From DATKKK01 sp964354625 (GTDB lineage Archaea; Thermoproteota; Bathyarchaeia; Bathyarchaeales; Bathycorpusculaceae): a DNA stretch of 64,000 nucleotides. Positions within the stretch are counted from its first letter, which is position 1. Each line of letters starts with the position of its first letter. This document shows positions 44,243 to 52,249 of this stretch, piece by piece. The notes beneath the pieces are model-generated. The model was not told the DNA's origin. It did not search any database and saw only the letters and a list, made by a program, of their open reading frames with translations. A program made the translations under genes and the position numbers. The stretch is taken from the NCBI GenBank assembly GCA_964354625.1, contig CAYHAK010000001.1:1-64000 (forward strand). The letters are read 5' to 3'.

Positions 44243-45217
44243 ATGGCAAAAATCTTCGTCCTAGCTGAGCACAGGCAAGGCCAAATCCGCGACATTACCT
44301 ACGAAATGCTCACCAAAGCACGCGAACTGGGCGAGACCACCGCACTAGTCTTGGCCAAAAACGCGAAAGAGCTCGCCAAACCACTCACCGAATACGCACA
44401 AACCGTCATCGCAGTCGAAGACCCGAGGCTTGAGAATTTCAACAGCGAAGCCTACAAGCAAATACTCGCGACGCTAATCGCTGAACACAAGCCCGCGCTG
44501 GTGCTCATGGGCCACACAAGCTACGGAATAGATCTCGCACCGCGTTTGGCCACGGTACTGAATCTGCCTTTGGCTACAGACCTGATTGACTTGGGCTTCG
44601 AGGGCGACGCCTTCAAAGTGACGCGCCAAGTCTATGGCGGAAAAGTCAACGCCAAAGCCACCGCACGCAAAGCCGAAACCTACCTCGCCACCATACGCCA
44701 AGCCACCTTCCAACCCAAAAAAACCGAACCACCCGCAAACGGAACCATGACCGAAACACCCTCACCCCTCACGGGCGACATAGCCGAAAAACGCTTCCTA
44801 CAATACGTGCTGCCGCCGCTCGGAGGCGTAGACATAACCGCAGCTGAGAAACTCGTAGGCATAGGTCGAGGCATCAAAGACGTAGCCAACATACCGCAAG
44901 TCGAAGAACTCGCCAAATCCATAGGCGCCGTGCTGTCCTGCTCGCGCCCCATCGTGGACAAAGGCTGGCTGCCCACTGACAGGCAAGTAGGCACATCAGG
45001 CAAGACAGTTAAGCCCAAGCTCTATCTCGCATTGGGTATAAGCGGAGCCTTCCAGCACATACTCGGCATGAAAAGCTCTGATCTAATAATCGCCGTCAAC
45101 AAAGATCCCAAGGCCCCAATCTTCAACTTCGCCAACTACGGAATCGTTGAAGACCTGTTCAAGATTGTGTCTCCTCTGAAAAACAAGATTAATGAAGTAC
45201 GAACGCAAAAGGCATAG
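44243..45217 (+). CDS. etfA: Electron transfer flavoprotein, alpha subunit
   Basis: A 324-residue EtfA/FixB. The FAD-binding C-terminal domain has SCSRPIVDKGWLPTDRQVG, LYLALGISGAFQHILGMK and AVNKDPKAPIFNFANYGIV. The N-terminal AMP-like domain includes LVLMGHTSYGIDLAPRLA. Partner of EtfB. Whether this ETF bifurcates cannot be decided by eye. A Pro/Thr-rich linker (about residues 155-175) joins the domains. It precedes the first acyl-CoA dehydrogenase by 28 bases. Confidence 0.92.
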   Translation: MAKIFVLAEHRQGQIRDITYEMLTKARELGETTALVLAKNAKELAKPLTEYAQTVIAVEDPRLENFNSEAYKQILATLIAEHKPALVLMGHTSYGIDLAPRLATVLNLPLATDLIDLGFEGDAFKVTRQVYGGKVNAKATARKAETYLATIRQATFQPKKTEPPANGTMTETPSPLTGDIAEKRFLQYVLPPLGGVDITAAEKLVGIGRGIKDVANIPQVEELAKSIGAVLSCSRPIVDKGWLPTDRQVGTSGKTVKPKLYLALGISGAFQHILGMKSSDLIIAVNKDPKAPIFNFANYGIVEDLFKIVSPLKNKINEVRTQKA

Positions 45218-45245
45218 TTCTACACAACCGAGGAGAGAAACGAAC

Positions 45246-46400
45246 ATGGAGTTCAAACCGACCCCCGAACAGCAGGAAATCAAACGAGCCGTCAAGGAAT
45301 TCGCTGAAAAAGAGTTCACGCCAGAACTGGCTATTGAGTACGATCAGAAAGAAGACTTCCCCATGAGCCTGTACAAGAAGGCCGCGCAACTTGGCTTCAC
45401 GAGCATGCGCATACCTGAACGGTACAGCGGACAAGGCTTAGGCGTCCTCGAAGACTGCATAGTCGTCGAGGAAATGTGCCGCGTAGAGCCAGGCATAGGC
45501 GTCGCCATATCACTAGGCAACCTCATGATCCCCGACGTGCTACTGAAGCACGGCAACGACGAACAGAAAAGCATATACATCCCGCCGCTGGCTCGAGGCG
45601 ACAAAATCGCCGCCGCAGCCTTCACCGAACCCGAACACGGAAGCGACATCACACGAATGGACTCAACCGCCCGAAAAGAAGGCGCCGAATACGTAATCAA
45701 CGGAGCCAAAGAATTCATCACCAACGCCACTACTGCCGACACGTTCATCCTTCTCTGCCAGACTGACCCGGACGCGCAGCCCTCATACCGCGGCCAAAGT
45801 CTGTTAATCGCAGAAAAAAGCGCACCTGGCCTTGACGCCACGAAGCTGCATGGAAAGATGGGCATACGACCCTGCGTTACCGGCTCGCTTGCCATGAGCG
45901 ACCTCAAAGTCCCCGAAAAGAACATCGTAGGCGACCTAGGCAGAGGCTTCTACTACACGCTGGAACTATTCGACGGAACCCGAATCACCGTCGCCGCACA
46001 GGCTCTGGGTATCGCACAGGGCGCATTCGAACGCGCACTCGCATACGCGAAGACACGCAAGCAAGGCGGGCAGCCTATCCTCAGCTACCAGGGCATAAGC
46101 CACAAACTCGCAGATATGGCCACGAAAATCGAGGCCGCACGACTACTCACCTACAAAGCCGCATGGCTCTACGACAAAGAAAAGCCCGACCCAGTCGCAA
46201 CGTCAATGGCCAAATCCTTCGCAAGCCGCGCAGCCATGGAAGTCACCGACGATGCCATACAAGTATTCGGAGGCTACGGCTATTTGGCCGACTACCACGT
46301 CGAACGCTACCACCGATGCGCCAAAATCACCGAAATCTACGAAGGCACCACGGAAGTGCAGAAGAACACCATCGCAGGCTACCTAGCCCGACAGCAATAG
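45246..46400 (+). CDS. Acyl-CoA dehydrogenase (first copy)
   Basis: A 384-residue ACAD. Family features are CFTEP-type AAFTEPEHGSDI, the FITNATTADTF strand, the FAD/substrate stretch IQVFGGYGYLADYHVERYHR and the catalytic base Glu in KITEIYEGTTEVQ, placed as in medium-chain enzymes. It oxidises acyl-CoA to enoyl-CoA and hands electrons to ETF. ATG 45246 has GAGGAGAG upstream; an earlier frame start at 45192 overlaps etfA and is rejected. Its length in bases (1155) equals that of the second copy from 47705. Confidence 0.93.
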   Translation: MEFKPTPEQQEIKRAVKEFAEKEFTPELAIEYDQKEDFPMSLYKKAAQLGFTSMRIPERYSGQGLGVLEDCIVVEEMCRVEPGIGVAISLGNLMIPDVLLKHGNDEQKSIYIPPLARGDKIAAAAFTEPEHGSDITRMDSTARKEGAEYVINGAKEFITNATTADTFILLCQTDPDAQPSYRGQSLLIAEKSAPGLDATKLHGKMGIRPCVTGSLAMSDLKVPEKNIVGDLGRGFYYTLELFDGTRITVAAQALGIAQGAFERALAYAKTRKQGGQPILSYQGISHKLADMATKIEAARLLTYKAAWLYDKEKPDPVATSMAKSFASRAAMEVTDDAIQVFGGYGYLADYHVERYHRCAKITEIYEGTTEVQKNTIAGYLARQQ

Positions 46401-46516
46401 CAGACACATCCTCCCTTCTTTTTCAAGCCCAAAACGTGAACGTGTAGTCAAGATTCAAAAGTCTTATTACCTTTTTTCAGGCAAACAGTAGACTCGTCTA
46501 AGGAGATGTGATTCTC

Positions 46517-47704
46517 GTGTCGGCTGAAAGGCTGAAAAAGGCAACGGTTGTGGGCGCTGGAGCGATGGGCCACGGCATCACGCAGCTGCTGGCCACCAAC
46601 GGCATCGAAGTAACCATGGTGGACATAAACGACGAGATTCTGAACAAGGCCAAGGAGAAGATCCAGTGGAGCCTCGGCAAATTCGTCGAAAAGAAACGAA
46701 TGCGAAAAGAAGACGCTGACGCCACGCTGGCGCGAATCGCTACTACTACGAGCTATGAGCAGGCATGCCAAAGCACAGACCTCGCCATCGAAGTGGCACC
46801 AGAAAACATGGACTTGAAAAAGAAGATATTCGCCAAACTGGACGAGACGGTGCCGCCAAACGCGATGCTGGCCTCAAACACGTCCACGTTGAGCATCACA
46901 GAAATGGGCAAAGCCACGAAACGCCCAGACAAAGTTGCAGGTATGCACTTCTTCAACCCACCACACGCCATGCCACTAGTCGAAGTCATAAAAGGCGACA
47001 GCACAAACCAAGAAACGGTAAACACGCTCGCGGACCTGGCCAAGAGGCTTGGCAAGACGCCGATTATCGTGCGCAAAGACGTGCGCGGGTTCGTCGTGAA
47101 CCGCATTCTGGGCATGGCATTCAACGAGGCTTACTGGGCGCTGCAACGGGGCGAAGGCACCAAAGAAGGCATCGATGCCTCAGTCAAGTACACAGGCGGC
47201 TTCCCTATGGGCTGGTTCGAACTCAGCGACTTCGTCGGCCTAGACATCGCCTATGAAGTGGGCCGAATCCTCTACGAGGCCTACGGCGAACGCTTCAAAC
47301 CCTGCGAACAAGTAATCCAACCGCTCATCAACGAGAAAAAGTTCGGACAGAAAACAGGCGTAGGCTTCTACGACTGGACCAAAGGTAGACCGCGCATACC
47401 GTTCAACCTGCTCGACGAATACGACGTGGATCGCTCGTGGGCAGTCGCCGTGAACGAGGCTGCGTGGCTGATCAAAGACGATGCGGCAAGCCCAAGCGAC
47501 ATCGACACGGGCATGAAGCTGGGCACTTATTGGCCTTCGGGTCCGTGCGAGTATGCCGACCGGACAGGCATCGACACGATGCTCAACAAGCTCAAAGAGC
47601 TACACGCAAAGTACAGTATGGAGATGTATAGGCCTTGTTCGTTGCTGGAGGAATACGTGGCAGCAGGCAGGCTTGGCAAGAAAACCGGAAGGGGGTTCTG
47701 CTAA
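46517..47704 (+). CDS. 3-hydroxyacyl-CoA dehydrogenase
   Basis: A 395-residue enzyme. NAD Rossmann motif VVGAGAMGHGITQLLATNG, SNTSTLSITEM and the catalytic His region GMHFFNPPHAMPLVEV are present, and the C-terminal half repeats the 3HCDH helical domain twice. It oxidises L-3-hydroxyacyl-CoA. A TATA-like TCTTATTACC near 46461-46470 and AAGGAG at 46500-46505 lie upstream. GTG 46508 is too close to the ribosome site, GTG 46517 fits better. The protein ends KTGRGFC, shorter than the usual GRGFYDY, and its TAA directly abuts the next gene. Confidence 0.92.
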   Translation: MSAERLKKATVVGAGAMGHGITQLLATNGIEVTMVDINDEILNKAKEKIQWSLGKFVEKKRMRKEDADATLARIATTTSYEQACQSTDLAIEVAPENMDLKKKIFAKLDETVPPNAMLASNTSTLSITEMGKATKRPDKVAGMHFFNPPHAMPLVEVIKGDSTNQETVNTLADLAKRLGKTPIIVRKDVRGFVVNRILGMAFNEAYWALQRGEGTKEGIDASVKYTGGFPMGWFELSDFVGLDIAYEVGRILYEAYGERFKPCEQVIQPLINEKKFGQKTGVGFYDWTKGRPRIPFNLLDEYDVDRSWAVAVNEAAWLIKDDAASPSDIDTGMKLGTYWPSGPCEYADRTGIDTMLNKLKELHAKYSMEMYRPCSLLEEYVAAGRLGKKTGRGFC

Positions 47705-48859
47705 ACGCAGTTTGAACTGTCAGAAGAACAAATAGGCATAGTCAAAGCCGTGAAAGAGTTCTGCGCCAAAGAATTCAAGCCCGAGCTGGCCTTGGAGCTT
47801 GACAAGAAAGAAGAGTTCCCCATGGAGCTCTACAAGCAGGCAGCAAAACTCGGCTTCACGAGCCTCAGTTTCCCCGAAGAATACGGCGGCCAAGGCTACG
47901 GCCTGCTGGAAACGTGCCTCGCAATAGAAGAGATGTGCAGAGCAGACTCCTCACTCGGCGTGGCCATCTCAAGCGGCAACTTCGGTAGCGAATTCGTCGC
48001 CATACTAGGCAACAAAGAGCAGAAGGAGAAGTATATTCCTCCAATCTGCCGAGGCGACATGATAAGCGCGGCATGCTTTACCGAGCCCAACGTGAGCGGA
48101 AGCGACATCAACCGCATGGAAACCACCGCCACGAAATACGGCAACGAATGGTGGATCAACGGCACGAAAACGTTCATCACGAACGCCACGACAGCTGACT
48201 TCATGGTCGCTCTCACGCAGACCGACACAAAAATCAGGCCCACCCACCGAGGCGAAACCCTGTTCCTCGTCGAGAAAGGCATGCAAGGCTTGGAGACAAA
48301 CAAGCTGCACAACAAGATGGGCGTACGTTGCAGCGTCACAGGCGAGGTCGTCTTCAACAACGTGAAGGTCTTGGACGCGAGCATCTTGGGCGAGCTTAAC
48401 AAGGGCTTCTACTATTCAATGGAGTTCTTTGACAAGACGCGCGTGGGCGTGGCCGCTCAGGCCATAGGCATGGCTCAGGGCGCATGGGAAATAGCCTTCA
48501 AATACAGCAAGCAACGCGAAGCCTTCGGACAGCCGCTGATGCAACACGAGCTAATAGGCGGCGTGCTGGCCGAACACATGACCAAAATCGAAGCAGCAAG
48601 ATGGCTAACGTACCGTGCCGCGTGGCTGGTGGACGCTGGCAAAATGGACCCAATGATCACGGCGATGGCTAAGCAGTACGCGGCACGCGTGGCAATGGAG
48701 GCCACTGACTTCTCAATTCAAGTTCTCGGTGGCTACGGCTACCTAGGCGACTACCGCGTCGAACGCTACCACCGAGACGCCAAAGTCACGGAAATCTACG
48801 AAGGCACGAGCGAGATTCAGAAGCTGACCGTGCTGAAGTATTTGCTCCGCAAATTCTAA
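47705..48859 (+). CDS. Acyl-CoA dehydrogenase (second copy), apparent ACG start
   Basis: Family sequence begins immediately after the upstream TAA, in the same frame: codons ACG CAG TTT GAA CTG TCA. A start at ACG 47705 gives 384 residues, the exact length of the first copy, whose N-terminus aligns (QFELSEEQ to EFKPTPEQ). GTG at 47750 would remove the first 15 residues of the fold. GGAAGGGGG lies about nine bases before ACG. The catalytic Glu sits in VTEIYEGTSEIQ. Either a non-ATG start, a base error for ATG, or read-through of TAA. Substrate unknown; probably a different chain length from copy one. Confidence 0.88.
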   Translation, partial: TQFELSEEQIGIVKAVKEFCAKEFKPELALELDKKEEFPMELYKQAAKLGFTSLSFPEEYGGQGYGLLETCLAIEEMCRADSSLGVAISSGNFGSEFVAILGNKEQKEKYIPPICRGDMISAACFTEPNVSGSDINRMETTATKYGNEWWINGTKTFITNATTADFMVALTQTDTKIRPTHRGETLFLVEKGMQGLETNKLHNKMGVRCSVTGEVVFNNVKVLDASILGELNKGFYYSMEFFDKTRVGVAAQAIGMAQGAWEIAFKYSKQREAFGQPLMQHELIGGVLAEHMTKIEAARWLTYRAAWLVDAGKMDPMITAMAKQYAARVAMEATDFSIQVLGGYGYLGDYRVERYHRDAKVTEIYEGTSEIQKLTVLKYLLRKF

Positions 48860-48899
48860 ATGAACAGAACGCGCATGAACACTGCAAAGGTGAAGAATG

Positions 48900-49691
48900 A
48901 TGAGTAAGGCATACGAAACAGTGAAGATTGAACGAGAACAGAGCACGCTGTGGATAATACTGAACAGGACACACAGACTGAACAGCTTCAACGACGTTCT
49001 GCTGGAAGAGCTGGGAGACGCGCTGGACACGGCGGAGAAAGACCCAAGCGTCAAATGCGTGGTCATCATGGGCGACGGCGACCGGGCCTTCAGCGCAGGC
49101 GCTGACCTGACCATGTTCGGGAAGGCCACACCAGTGAAGGCTGAGGAATTCTCGAGACTAGGCCAGAAAGTGTTCGGAAAGATCGAAGAGATGAGCAAAC
49201 CCGTCATCGCTGCGATTAACGGCTTTGCGTTGGGCGGAGGCCTCGAGCTGACCATGGCCTGCGACTTCCGCATAGCCGCAGAACACGCGGAACTCGGAAA
49301 CCCAGAGATCTCGCTGGGCCTGATCCCAGGCTGGGGCGGAACTCAAAGACTAGTCAGACTAATCGGCCTGCCACGCGCAAAGGAAATAATCATGATCCCA
49401 GGCATGAAACTCAAGGCAGACGAAGCATTGAAAATCGGCCTTGTCAACAAGGTCGTGCACTATGATAAGCTGCGTGAAGAGACCACGGCGCTGGCTCAGA
49501 AACTTTCCGACGGGCCGCCCGTAGCCATGAAGTACGCGAAACACGCCCTCAACTACGGAACACAAGTCCCTCTCGAAGCTGGACTGCGCATGGAAGCAAG
49601 CATGATGGGCCTAACGTTCGCCACGGAAGACCTCAAAGAAGGCGTAGAAGCACTATTCGCCAAACGAAAACCAGAATTCAAAGGCAAATAG
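48900..49691 (+). CDS. Enoyl-CoA hydratase (crotonase family)
   Basis: A 263-residue crotonase. The oxyanion-hole loop is AFSAGADL; both catalytic glutamates are in place in GFALGGGLELTMACDF and ELGNPEISLGLIPGWGG. It hydrates 2-enoyl-CoA. Two ATG codons stand in tandem (48897, 48900); the second is better spaced from GGTGA (48889-48893). It follows the second acyl-CoA dehydrogenase by 40 bases in the operon. Confidence 0.92.
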   Translation: MSKAYETVKIEREQSTLWIILNRTHRLNSFNDVLLEELGDALDTAEKDPSVKCVVIMGDGDRAFSAGADLTMFGKATPVKAEEFSRLGQKVFGKIEEMSKPVIAAINGFALGGGLELTMACDFRIAAEHAELGNPEISLGLIPGWGGTQRLVRLIGLPRAKEIIMIPGMKLKADEALKIGLVNKVVHYDKLREETTALAQKLSDGPPVAMKYAKHALNYGTQVPLEAGLRMEASMMGLTFATEDLKEGVEALFAKRKPEFKGK

Positions 49692-49747
49692 ACACAACCT
49701 CCCTCTTTCTTTATATCCCAATCCAACCAAAATACGTCTAAACAGAA

Positions 49748-50929
49748 GTGGTTCACGTGCGAAAAGTGGCGGTCATAGGCGTCGGCAACTCCAAGTTCGG
49801 CATTAGAACGGACGTTAATGTTTCTGAGTTGGCTTTTGAGGCAGTCAAGCCTTCGCTTGAGGATGCTGGCCTAGCCGCGGGGGACGTCGAGTTTGTGGCC
49901 TTGGGCTCTGTGGGCGCGGGCGCGTGGTATGAGGAGCTGTTGCCTGCTGTCATCGCGGGCGAGTACTGTGGTTTGACTAGGGCGGGTTTGATGCGCGTGG
50001 AGGCTGCGTGCGCGAGCGGTAGCGCTGCGTTCTTTGCGGCTTATGCTGCTGTGGCCAGCGGTCATTGCGGCATTGCGATGGCGTTAGGCGTGGAGAAGAT
50101 GCGTGAGATCGACACGCCGACGGCGATGGAGTGGATCGGCAGGGCAGGCTACTACTTCTGGGAGTTCCACAACTTCGGCCTCACGTTCCCAGCCTATTAT
50201 GCGTTGTACGCGAATGCACACATGGCCAAGTATGGCACGACGGAAGAGGACCTCGCGCTCGTGGCGGTCAAGAGTCACAAGTACGCCGCCATGAACCCGA
50301 TCGCACAGCTGACCAACAAGATCACGGTCGAAGATGTGCTCAACAGTATGGTCATCGCCTCGCCGCTCAAGCTCTATGACTGTTCGCCCATGACGGACGG
50401 CGCCTCCGCGGTCATTGTCGCCTCGGAAGAGAAGGCTAAGCAGCTCAAGATAGACACGCCAATTTGGGTGGCAGGCATCGGCTACTCGTCAGGAACCGCT
50501 AACCTGAGCAAGCGCGCCGACTTTGTTGGTTTGGATGCAAGCGTGCTGGCCTCGCAGCGCGCCTATCGAGCGGCTGGCGTCACGCCAGATAGGGTGGATT
50601 TCGCTGAGGTCCACGACTGCTTCACGATTGCCGAGATCATGGCGTATGAAGATTTGGGGTTCTGCGACCGAGGCGAGGGCGTCAAGCTTCTGCGTGAAGG
50701 CCAAACCGAGATAGGCGGCAAGATCCCCGTGAACATGGATGGCGGCCTGAAGGCTAAGGGCCACCCGATAGGCGCCACTGGCTGCTCGATGATCTACGAG
50801 CTCACGCGACAACTGCGCGGAGAAGCAGTGCAGAAGAGCCGTCAGGTCCCGCTCAAAAACTATATCGGCCTAGCACACAACGTAGGCGGCACGGGACACT
50901 ACTGCTACGTGACGATTCTGAAGAGGTGA
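49748..50929 (+). CDS. Archaeal thiolase (SCP-x type)
   Basis: A 393-residue thiolase. The nucleophile cysteine is in EAACASGSAA (about residue 85), with EVHDCFTIAEI and KGHPIGATGCSM completing the catalytic set. Archaeal thiolases of this class work with a DUF35 partner, encoded two bases downstream. It cleaves 3-ketoacyl-CoA or condenses acetyl-CoA. GTG at 49748 is the start, about 30 bases after a TATA-like TTTATATCCC (49711-49720), so the mRNA is nearly leaderless; GTG 49757 is also possible. Confidence 0.92.
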   Translation: MVHVRKVAVIGVGNSKFGIRTDVNVSELAFEAVKPSLEDAGLAAGDVEFVALGSVGAGAWYEELLPAVIAGEYCGLTRAGLMRVEAACASGSAAFFAAYAAVASGHCGIAMALGVEKMREIDTPTAMEWIGRAGYYFWEFHNFGLTFPAYYALYANAHMAKYGTTEEDLALVAVKSHKYAAMNPIAQLTNKITVEDVLNSMVIASPLKLYDCSPMTDGASAVIVASEEKAKQLKIDTPIWVAGIGYSSGTANLSKRADFVGLDASVLASQRAYRAAGVTPDRVDFAEVHDCFTIAEIMAYEDLGFCDRGEGVKLLREGQTEIGGKIPVNMDGGLKAKGHPIGATGCSMIYELTRQLRGEAVQKSRQVPLKNYIGLAHNVGGTGHYCYVTILKR

Positions 50930-50936
50930 AATGCGA

Positions 50937-51371
50937 ATGTCATCATCCATGCCTTCAATCAAGTCGAAGCCGATAACGATCGTGGAAGAGATTCCGATCA
51001 GCAAGACGCTGAGGTTCTGGGATGGCCTCAAGCAGGGCAAGGTCTACGCGACCAAGTGCCGCAAGTGCAACAAACTGTACTTCCCGCCCGCCGCCGACTG
51101 CTCAGACTGCCTGTGCAGTGAGATGGATTGGGTTGAGCTTTCAGGCGAAGCGGAGATCGAGACGTTCACGCATGTGGTCGTGCGGCCTACGTCGTTCTGT
51201 CAGTACAAGCCCTACACCGTGGCCATCGGCAAACTCGTAGACGGCGTCAAAGTACTCGCATGGCTCACAGGATTCAAGCTCTCACAGATCAAAGTGGGCA
51301 TGAAAGTCAAACTCGTGGCCAAAGTCGACAACGAGGGCAACCCAACATACGAGTTCGTGCCAGCCTGCTAG
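50937..51371 (+). CDS. DUF35 zinc-ribbon/OB-fold partner of thiolase
   Basis: A 144-residue protein with a rubredoxin-like zinc ribbon (CRKCNKLYFPPAADCSDCLC) and a C-terminal OB-fold. In archaea such DUF35 proteins bridge thiolase and HMG-CoA synthase and channel CoA esters. Here the partner thiolase is directly upstream, so it should be part of the beta-oxidation thiolase complex. ATG 50937 has GAGGTG eight bases upstream, within the thiolase end; ATG 50931 is closer than usual. Confidence 0.88.
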   Translation: MSSSMPSIKSKPITIVEEIPISKTLRFWDGLKQGKVYATKCRKCNKLYFPPAADCSDCLCSEMDWVELSGEAEIETFTHVVVRPTSFCQYKPYTVAIGKLVDGVKVLAWLTGFKLSQIKVGMKVKLVAKVDNEGNPTYEFVPAC

Positions 51372-51377
51372 ATGCGG

Positions 51378-52217
51378 TTACGCTTGCAGTTTTCTTATCC
51401 AATCCAGCGTTTTTGCTATCAGTTCTTCTTCTTTTCGCTGGTAGATGTGGTCTGCGCCCTCTATCACTAGGAGGCTCTTGGGTTCATTTGTGGCTTGAAA
51501 GATGGCCTGCGCCTCATCAACTCCCACGATTGTGTCGGCCTCGCCTATTACGATCAGCAACGGCAAGCCCCGCAGCCTCGAGACGGCTTCGCACTCATTC
51601 AGGCTCATCAGCTTCTCCCTGACATGCCTTGACCGAAGCCTTACGCCGTAGACCTCAAGCTTGAACACCCCTGAAACGTTGACCACCTTGTCGACTCTCG
51701 AAAGAATCAGAAACGCGAAAAGACCAAGCCTGCCTCTCGTTCGTCTGATGAATTTCCTGACGTTGTAGTTGTGGTTTCTCGGCGTGGACCAGAGCACGAG
51801 GCCCTTGACTCTCTTCTCGTCTTTCAGAGCGTACAGCGAGACCGCGCCGCCGAGGCTGTGACCCACAACGAAGATGCTGTCGCGCAGCACTTCAGGTTTC
51901 GAAGCCAGATAATCTAATGCACACTTGACATCTTGCTGCTCGGCCATGCCATAGTCGAACCTGCCCGTGCTCTTCCCAACGCCTCGAAAGTCAAACAGAA
52001 GCACCACGAATCCATCCTTGCAGGCCTTCTCGGCCAGCCACTTGTAGATCTTTAGGAAATGGAAGCCTTGGCTGTTCAGTCCGTGCAGAATCAGCAACGC
52101 AGGCGCAGGAACCACGTCGGGAACGTGCAACTTGCCATAAAGCCTAGCGCCGCTGCATTCTATCCACGTTTCTTCGGTTCTCACGCGTGATCCCAGTGCA
52201 GAAAGTATTATTACCAT
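51378..52217 (-). CDS. Cytosolic alpha/beta hydrolase
   Basis: A 279-residue hydrolase with LILHGLNSQGFHF (oxyanion region), LFDFRGVGKSTG, nucleophile VVGHSLGGAVSLY, the acid residue near VIGEADTIV and catalytic His in EGADHIYQR. Likely an esterase or acyl hydrolase. It is opposite to the beta-oxidation genes and ends six bases from the DUF35 stop. ATG 52217 is used. Its 5' side is divergent from the acyl-CoA ligase gene. Confidence 0.85.
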   Translation of the reverse strand: MVIILSALGSRVRTEETWIECSGARLYGKLHVPDVVPAPALLILHGLNSQGFHFLKIYKWLAEKACKDGFVVLLFDFRGVGKSTGRFDYGMAEQQDVKCALDYLASKPEVLRDSIFVVGHSLGGAVSLYALKDEKRVKGLVLWSTPRNHNYNVRKFIRRTRGRLGLFAFLILSRVDKVVNVSGVFKLEVYGVRLRSRHVREKLMSLNECEAVSRLRGLPLLIVIGEADTIVGVDEAQAIFQATNEPKSLLVIEGADHIYQRKEEELIAKTLDWIRKLQA

Positions 52218-52249
52218 ATGGCTTGGATATTTAACAACTGGTCTTGATT

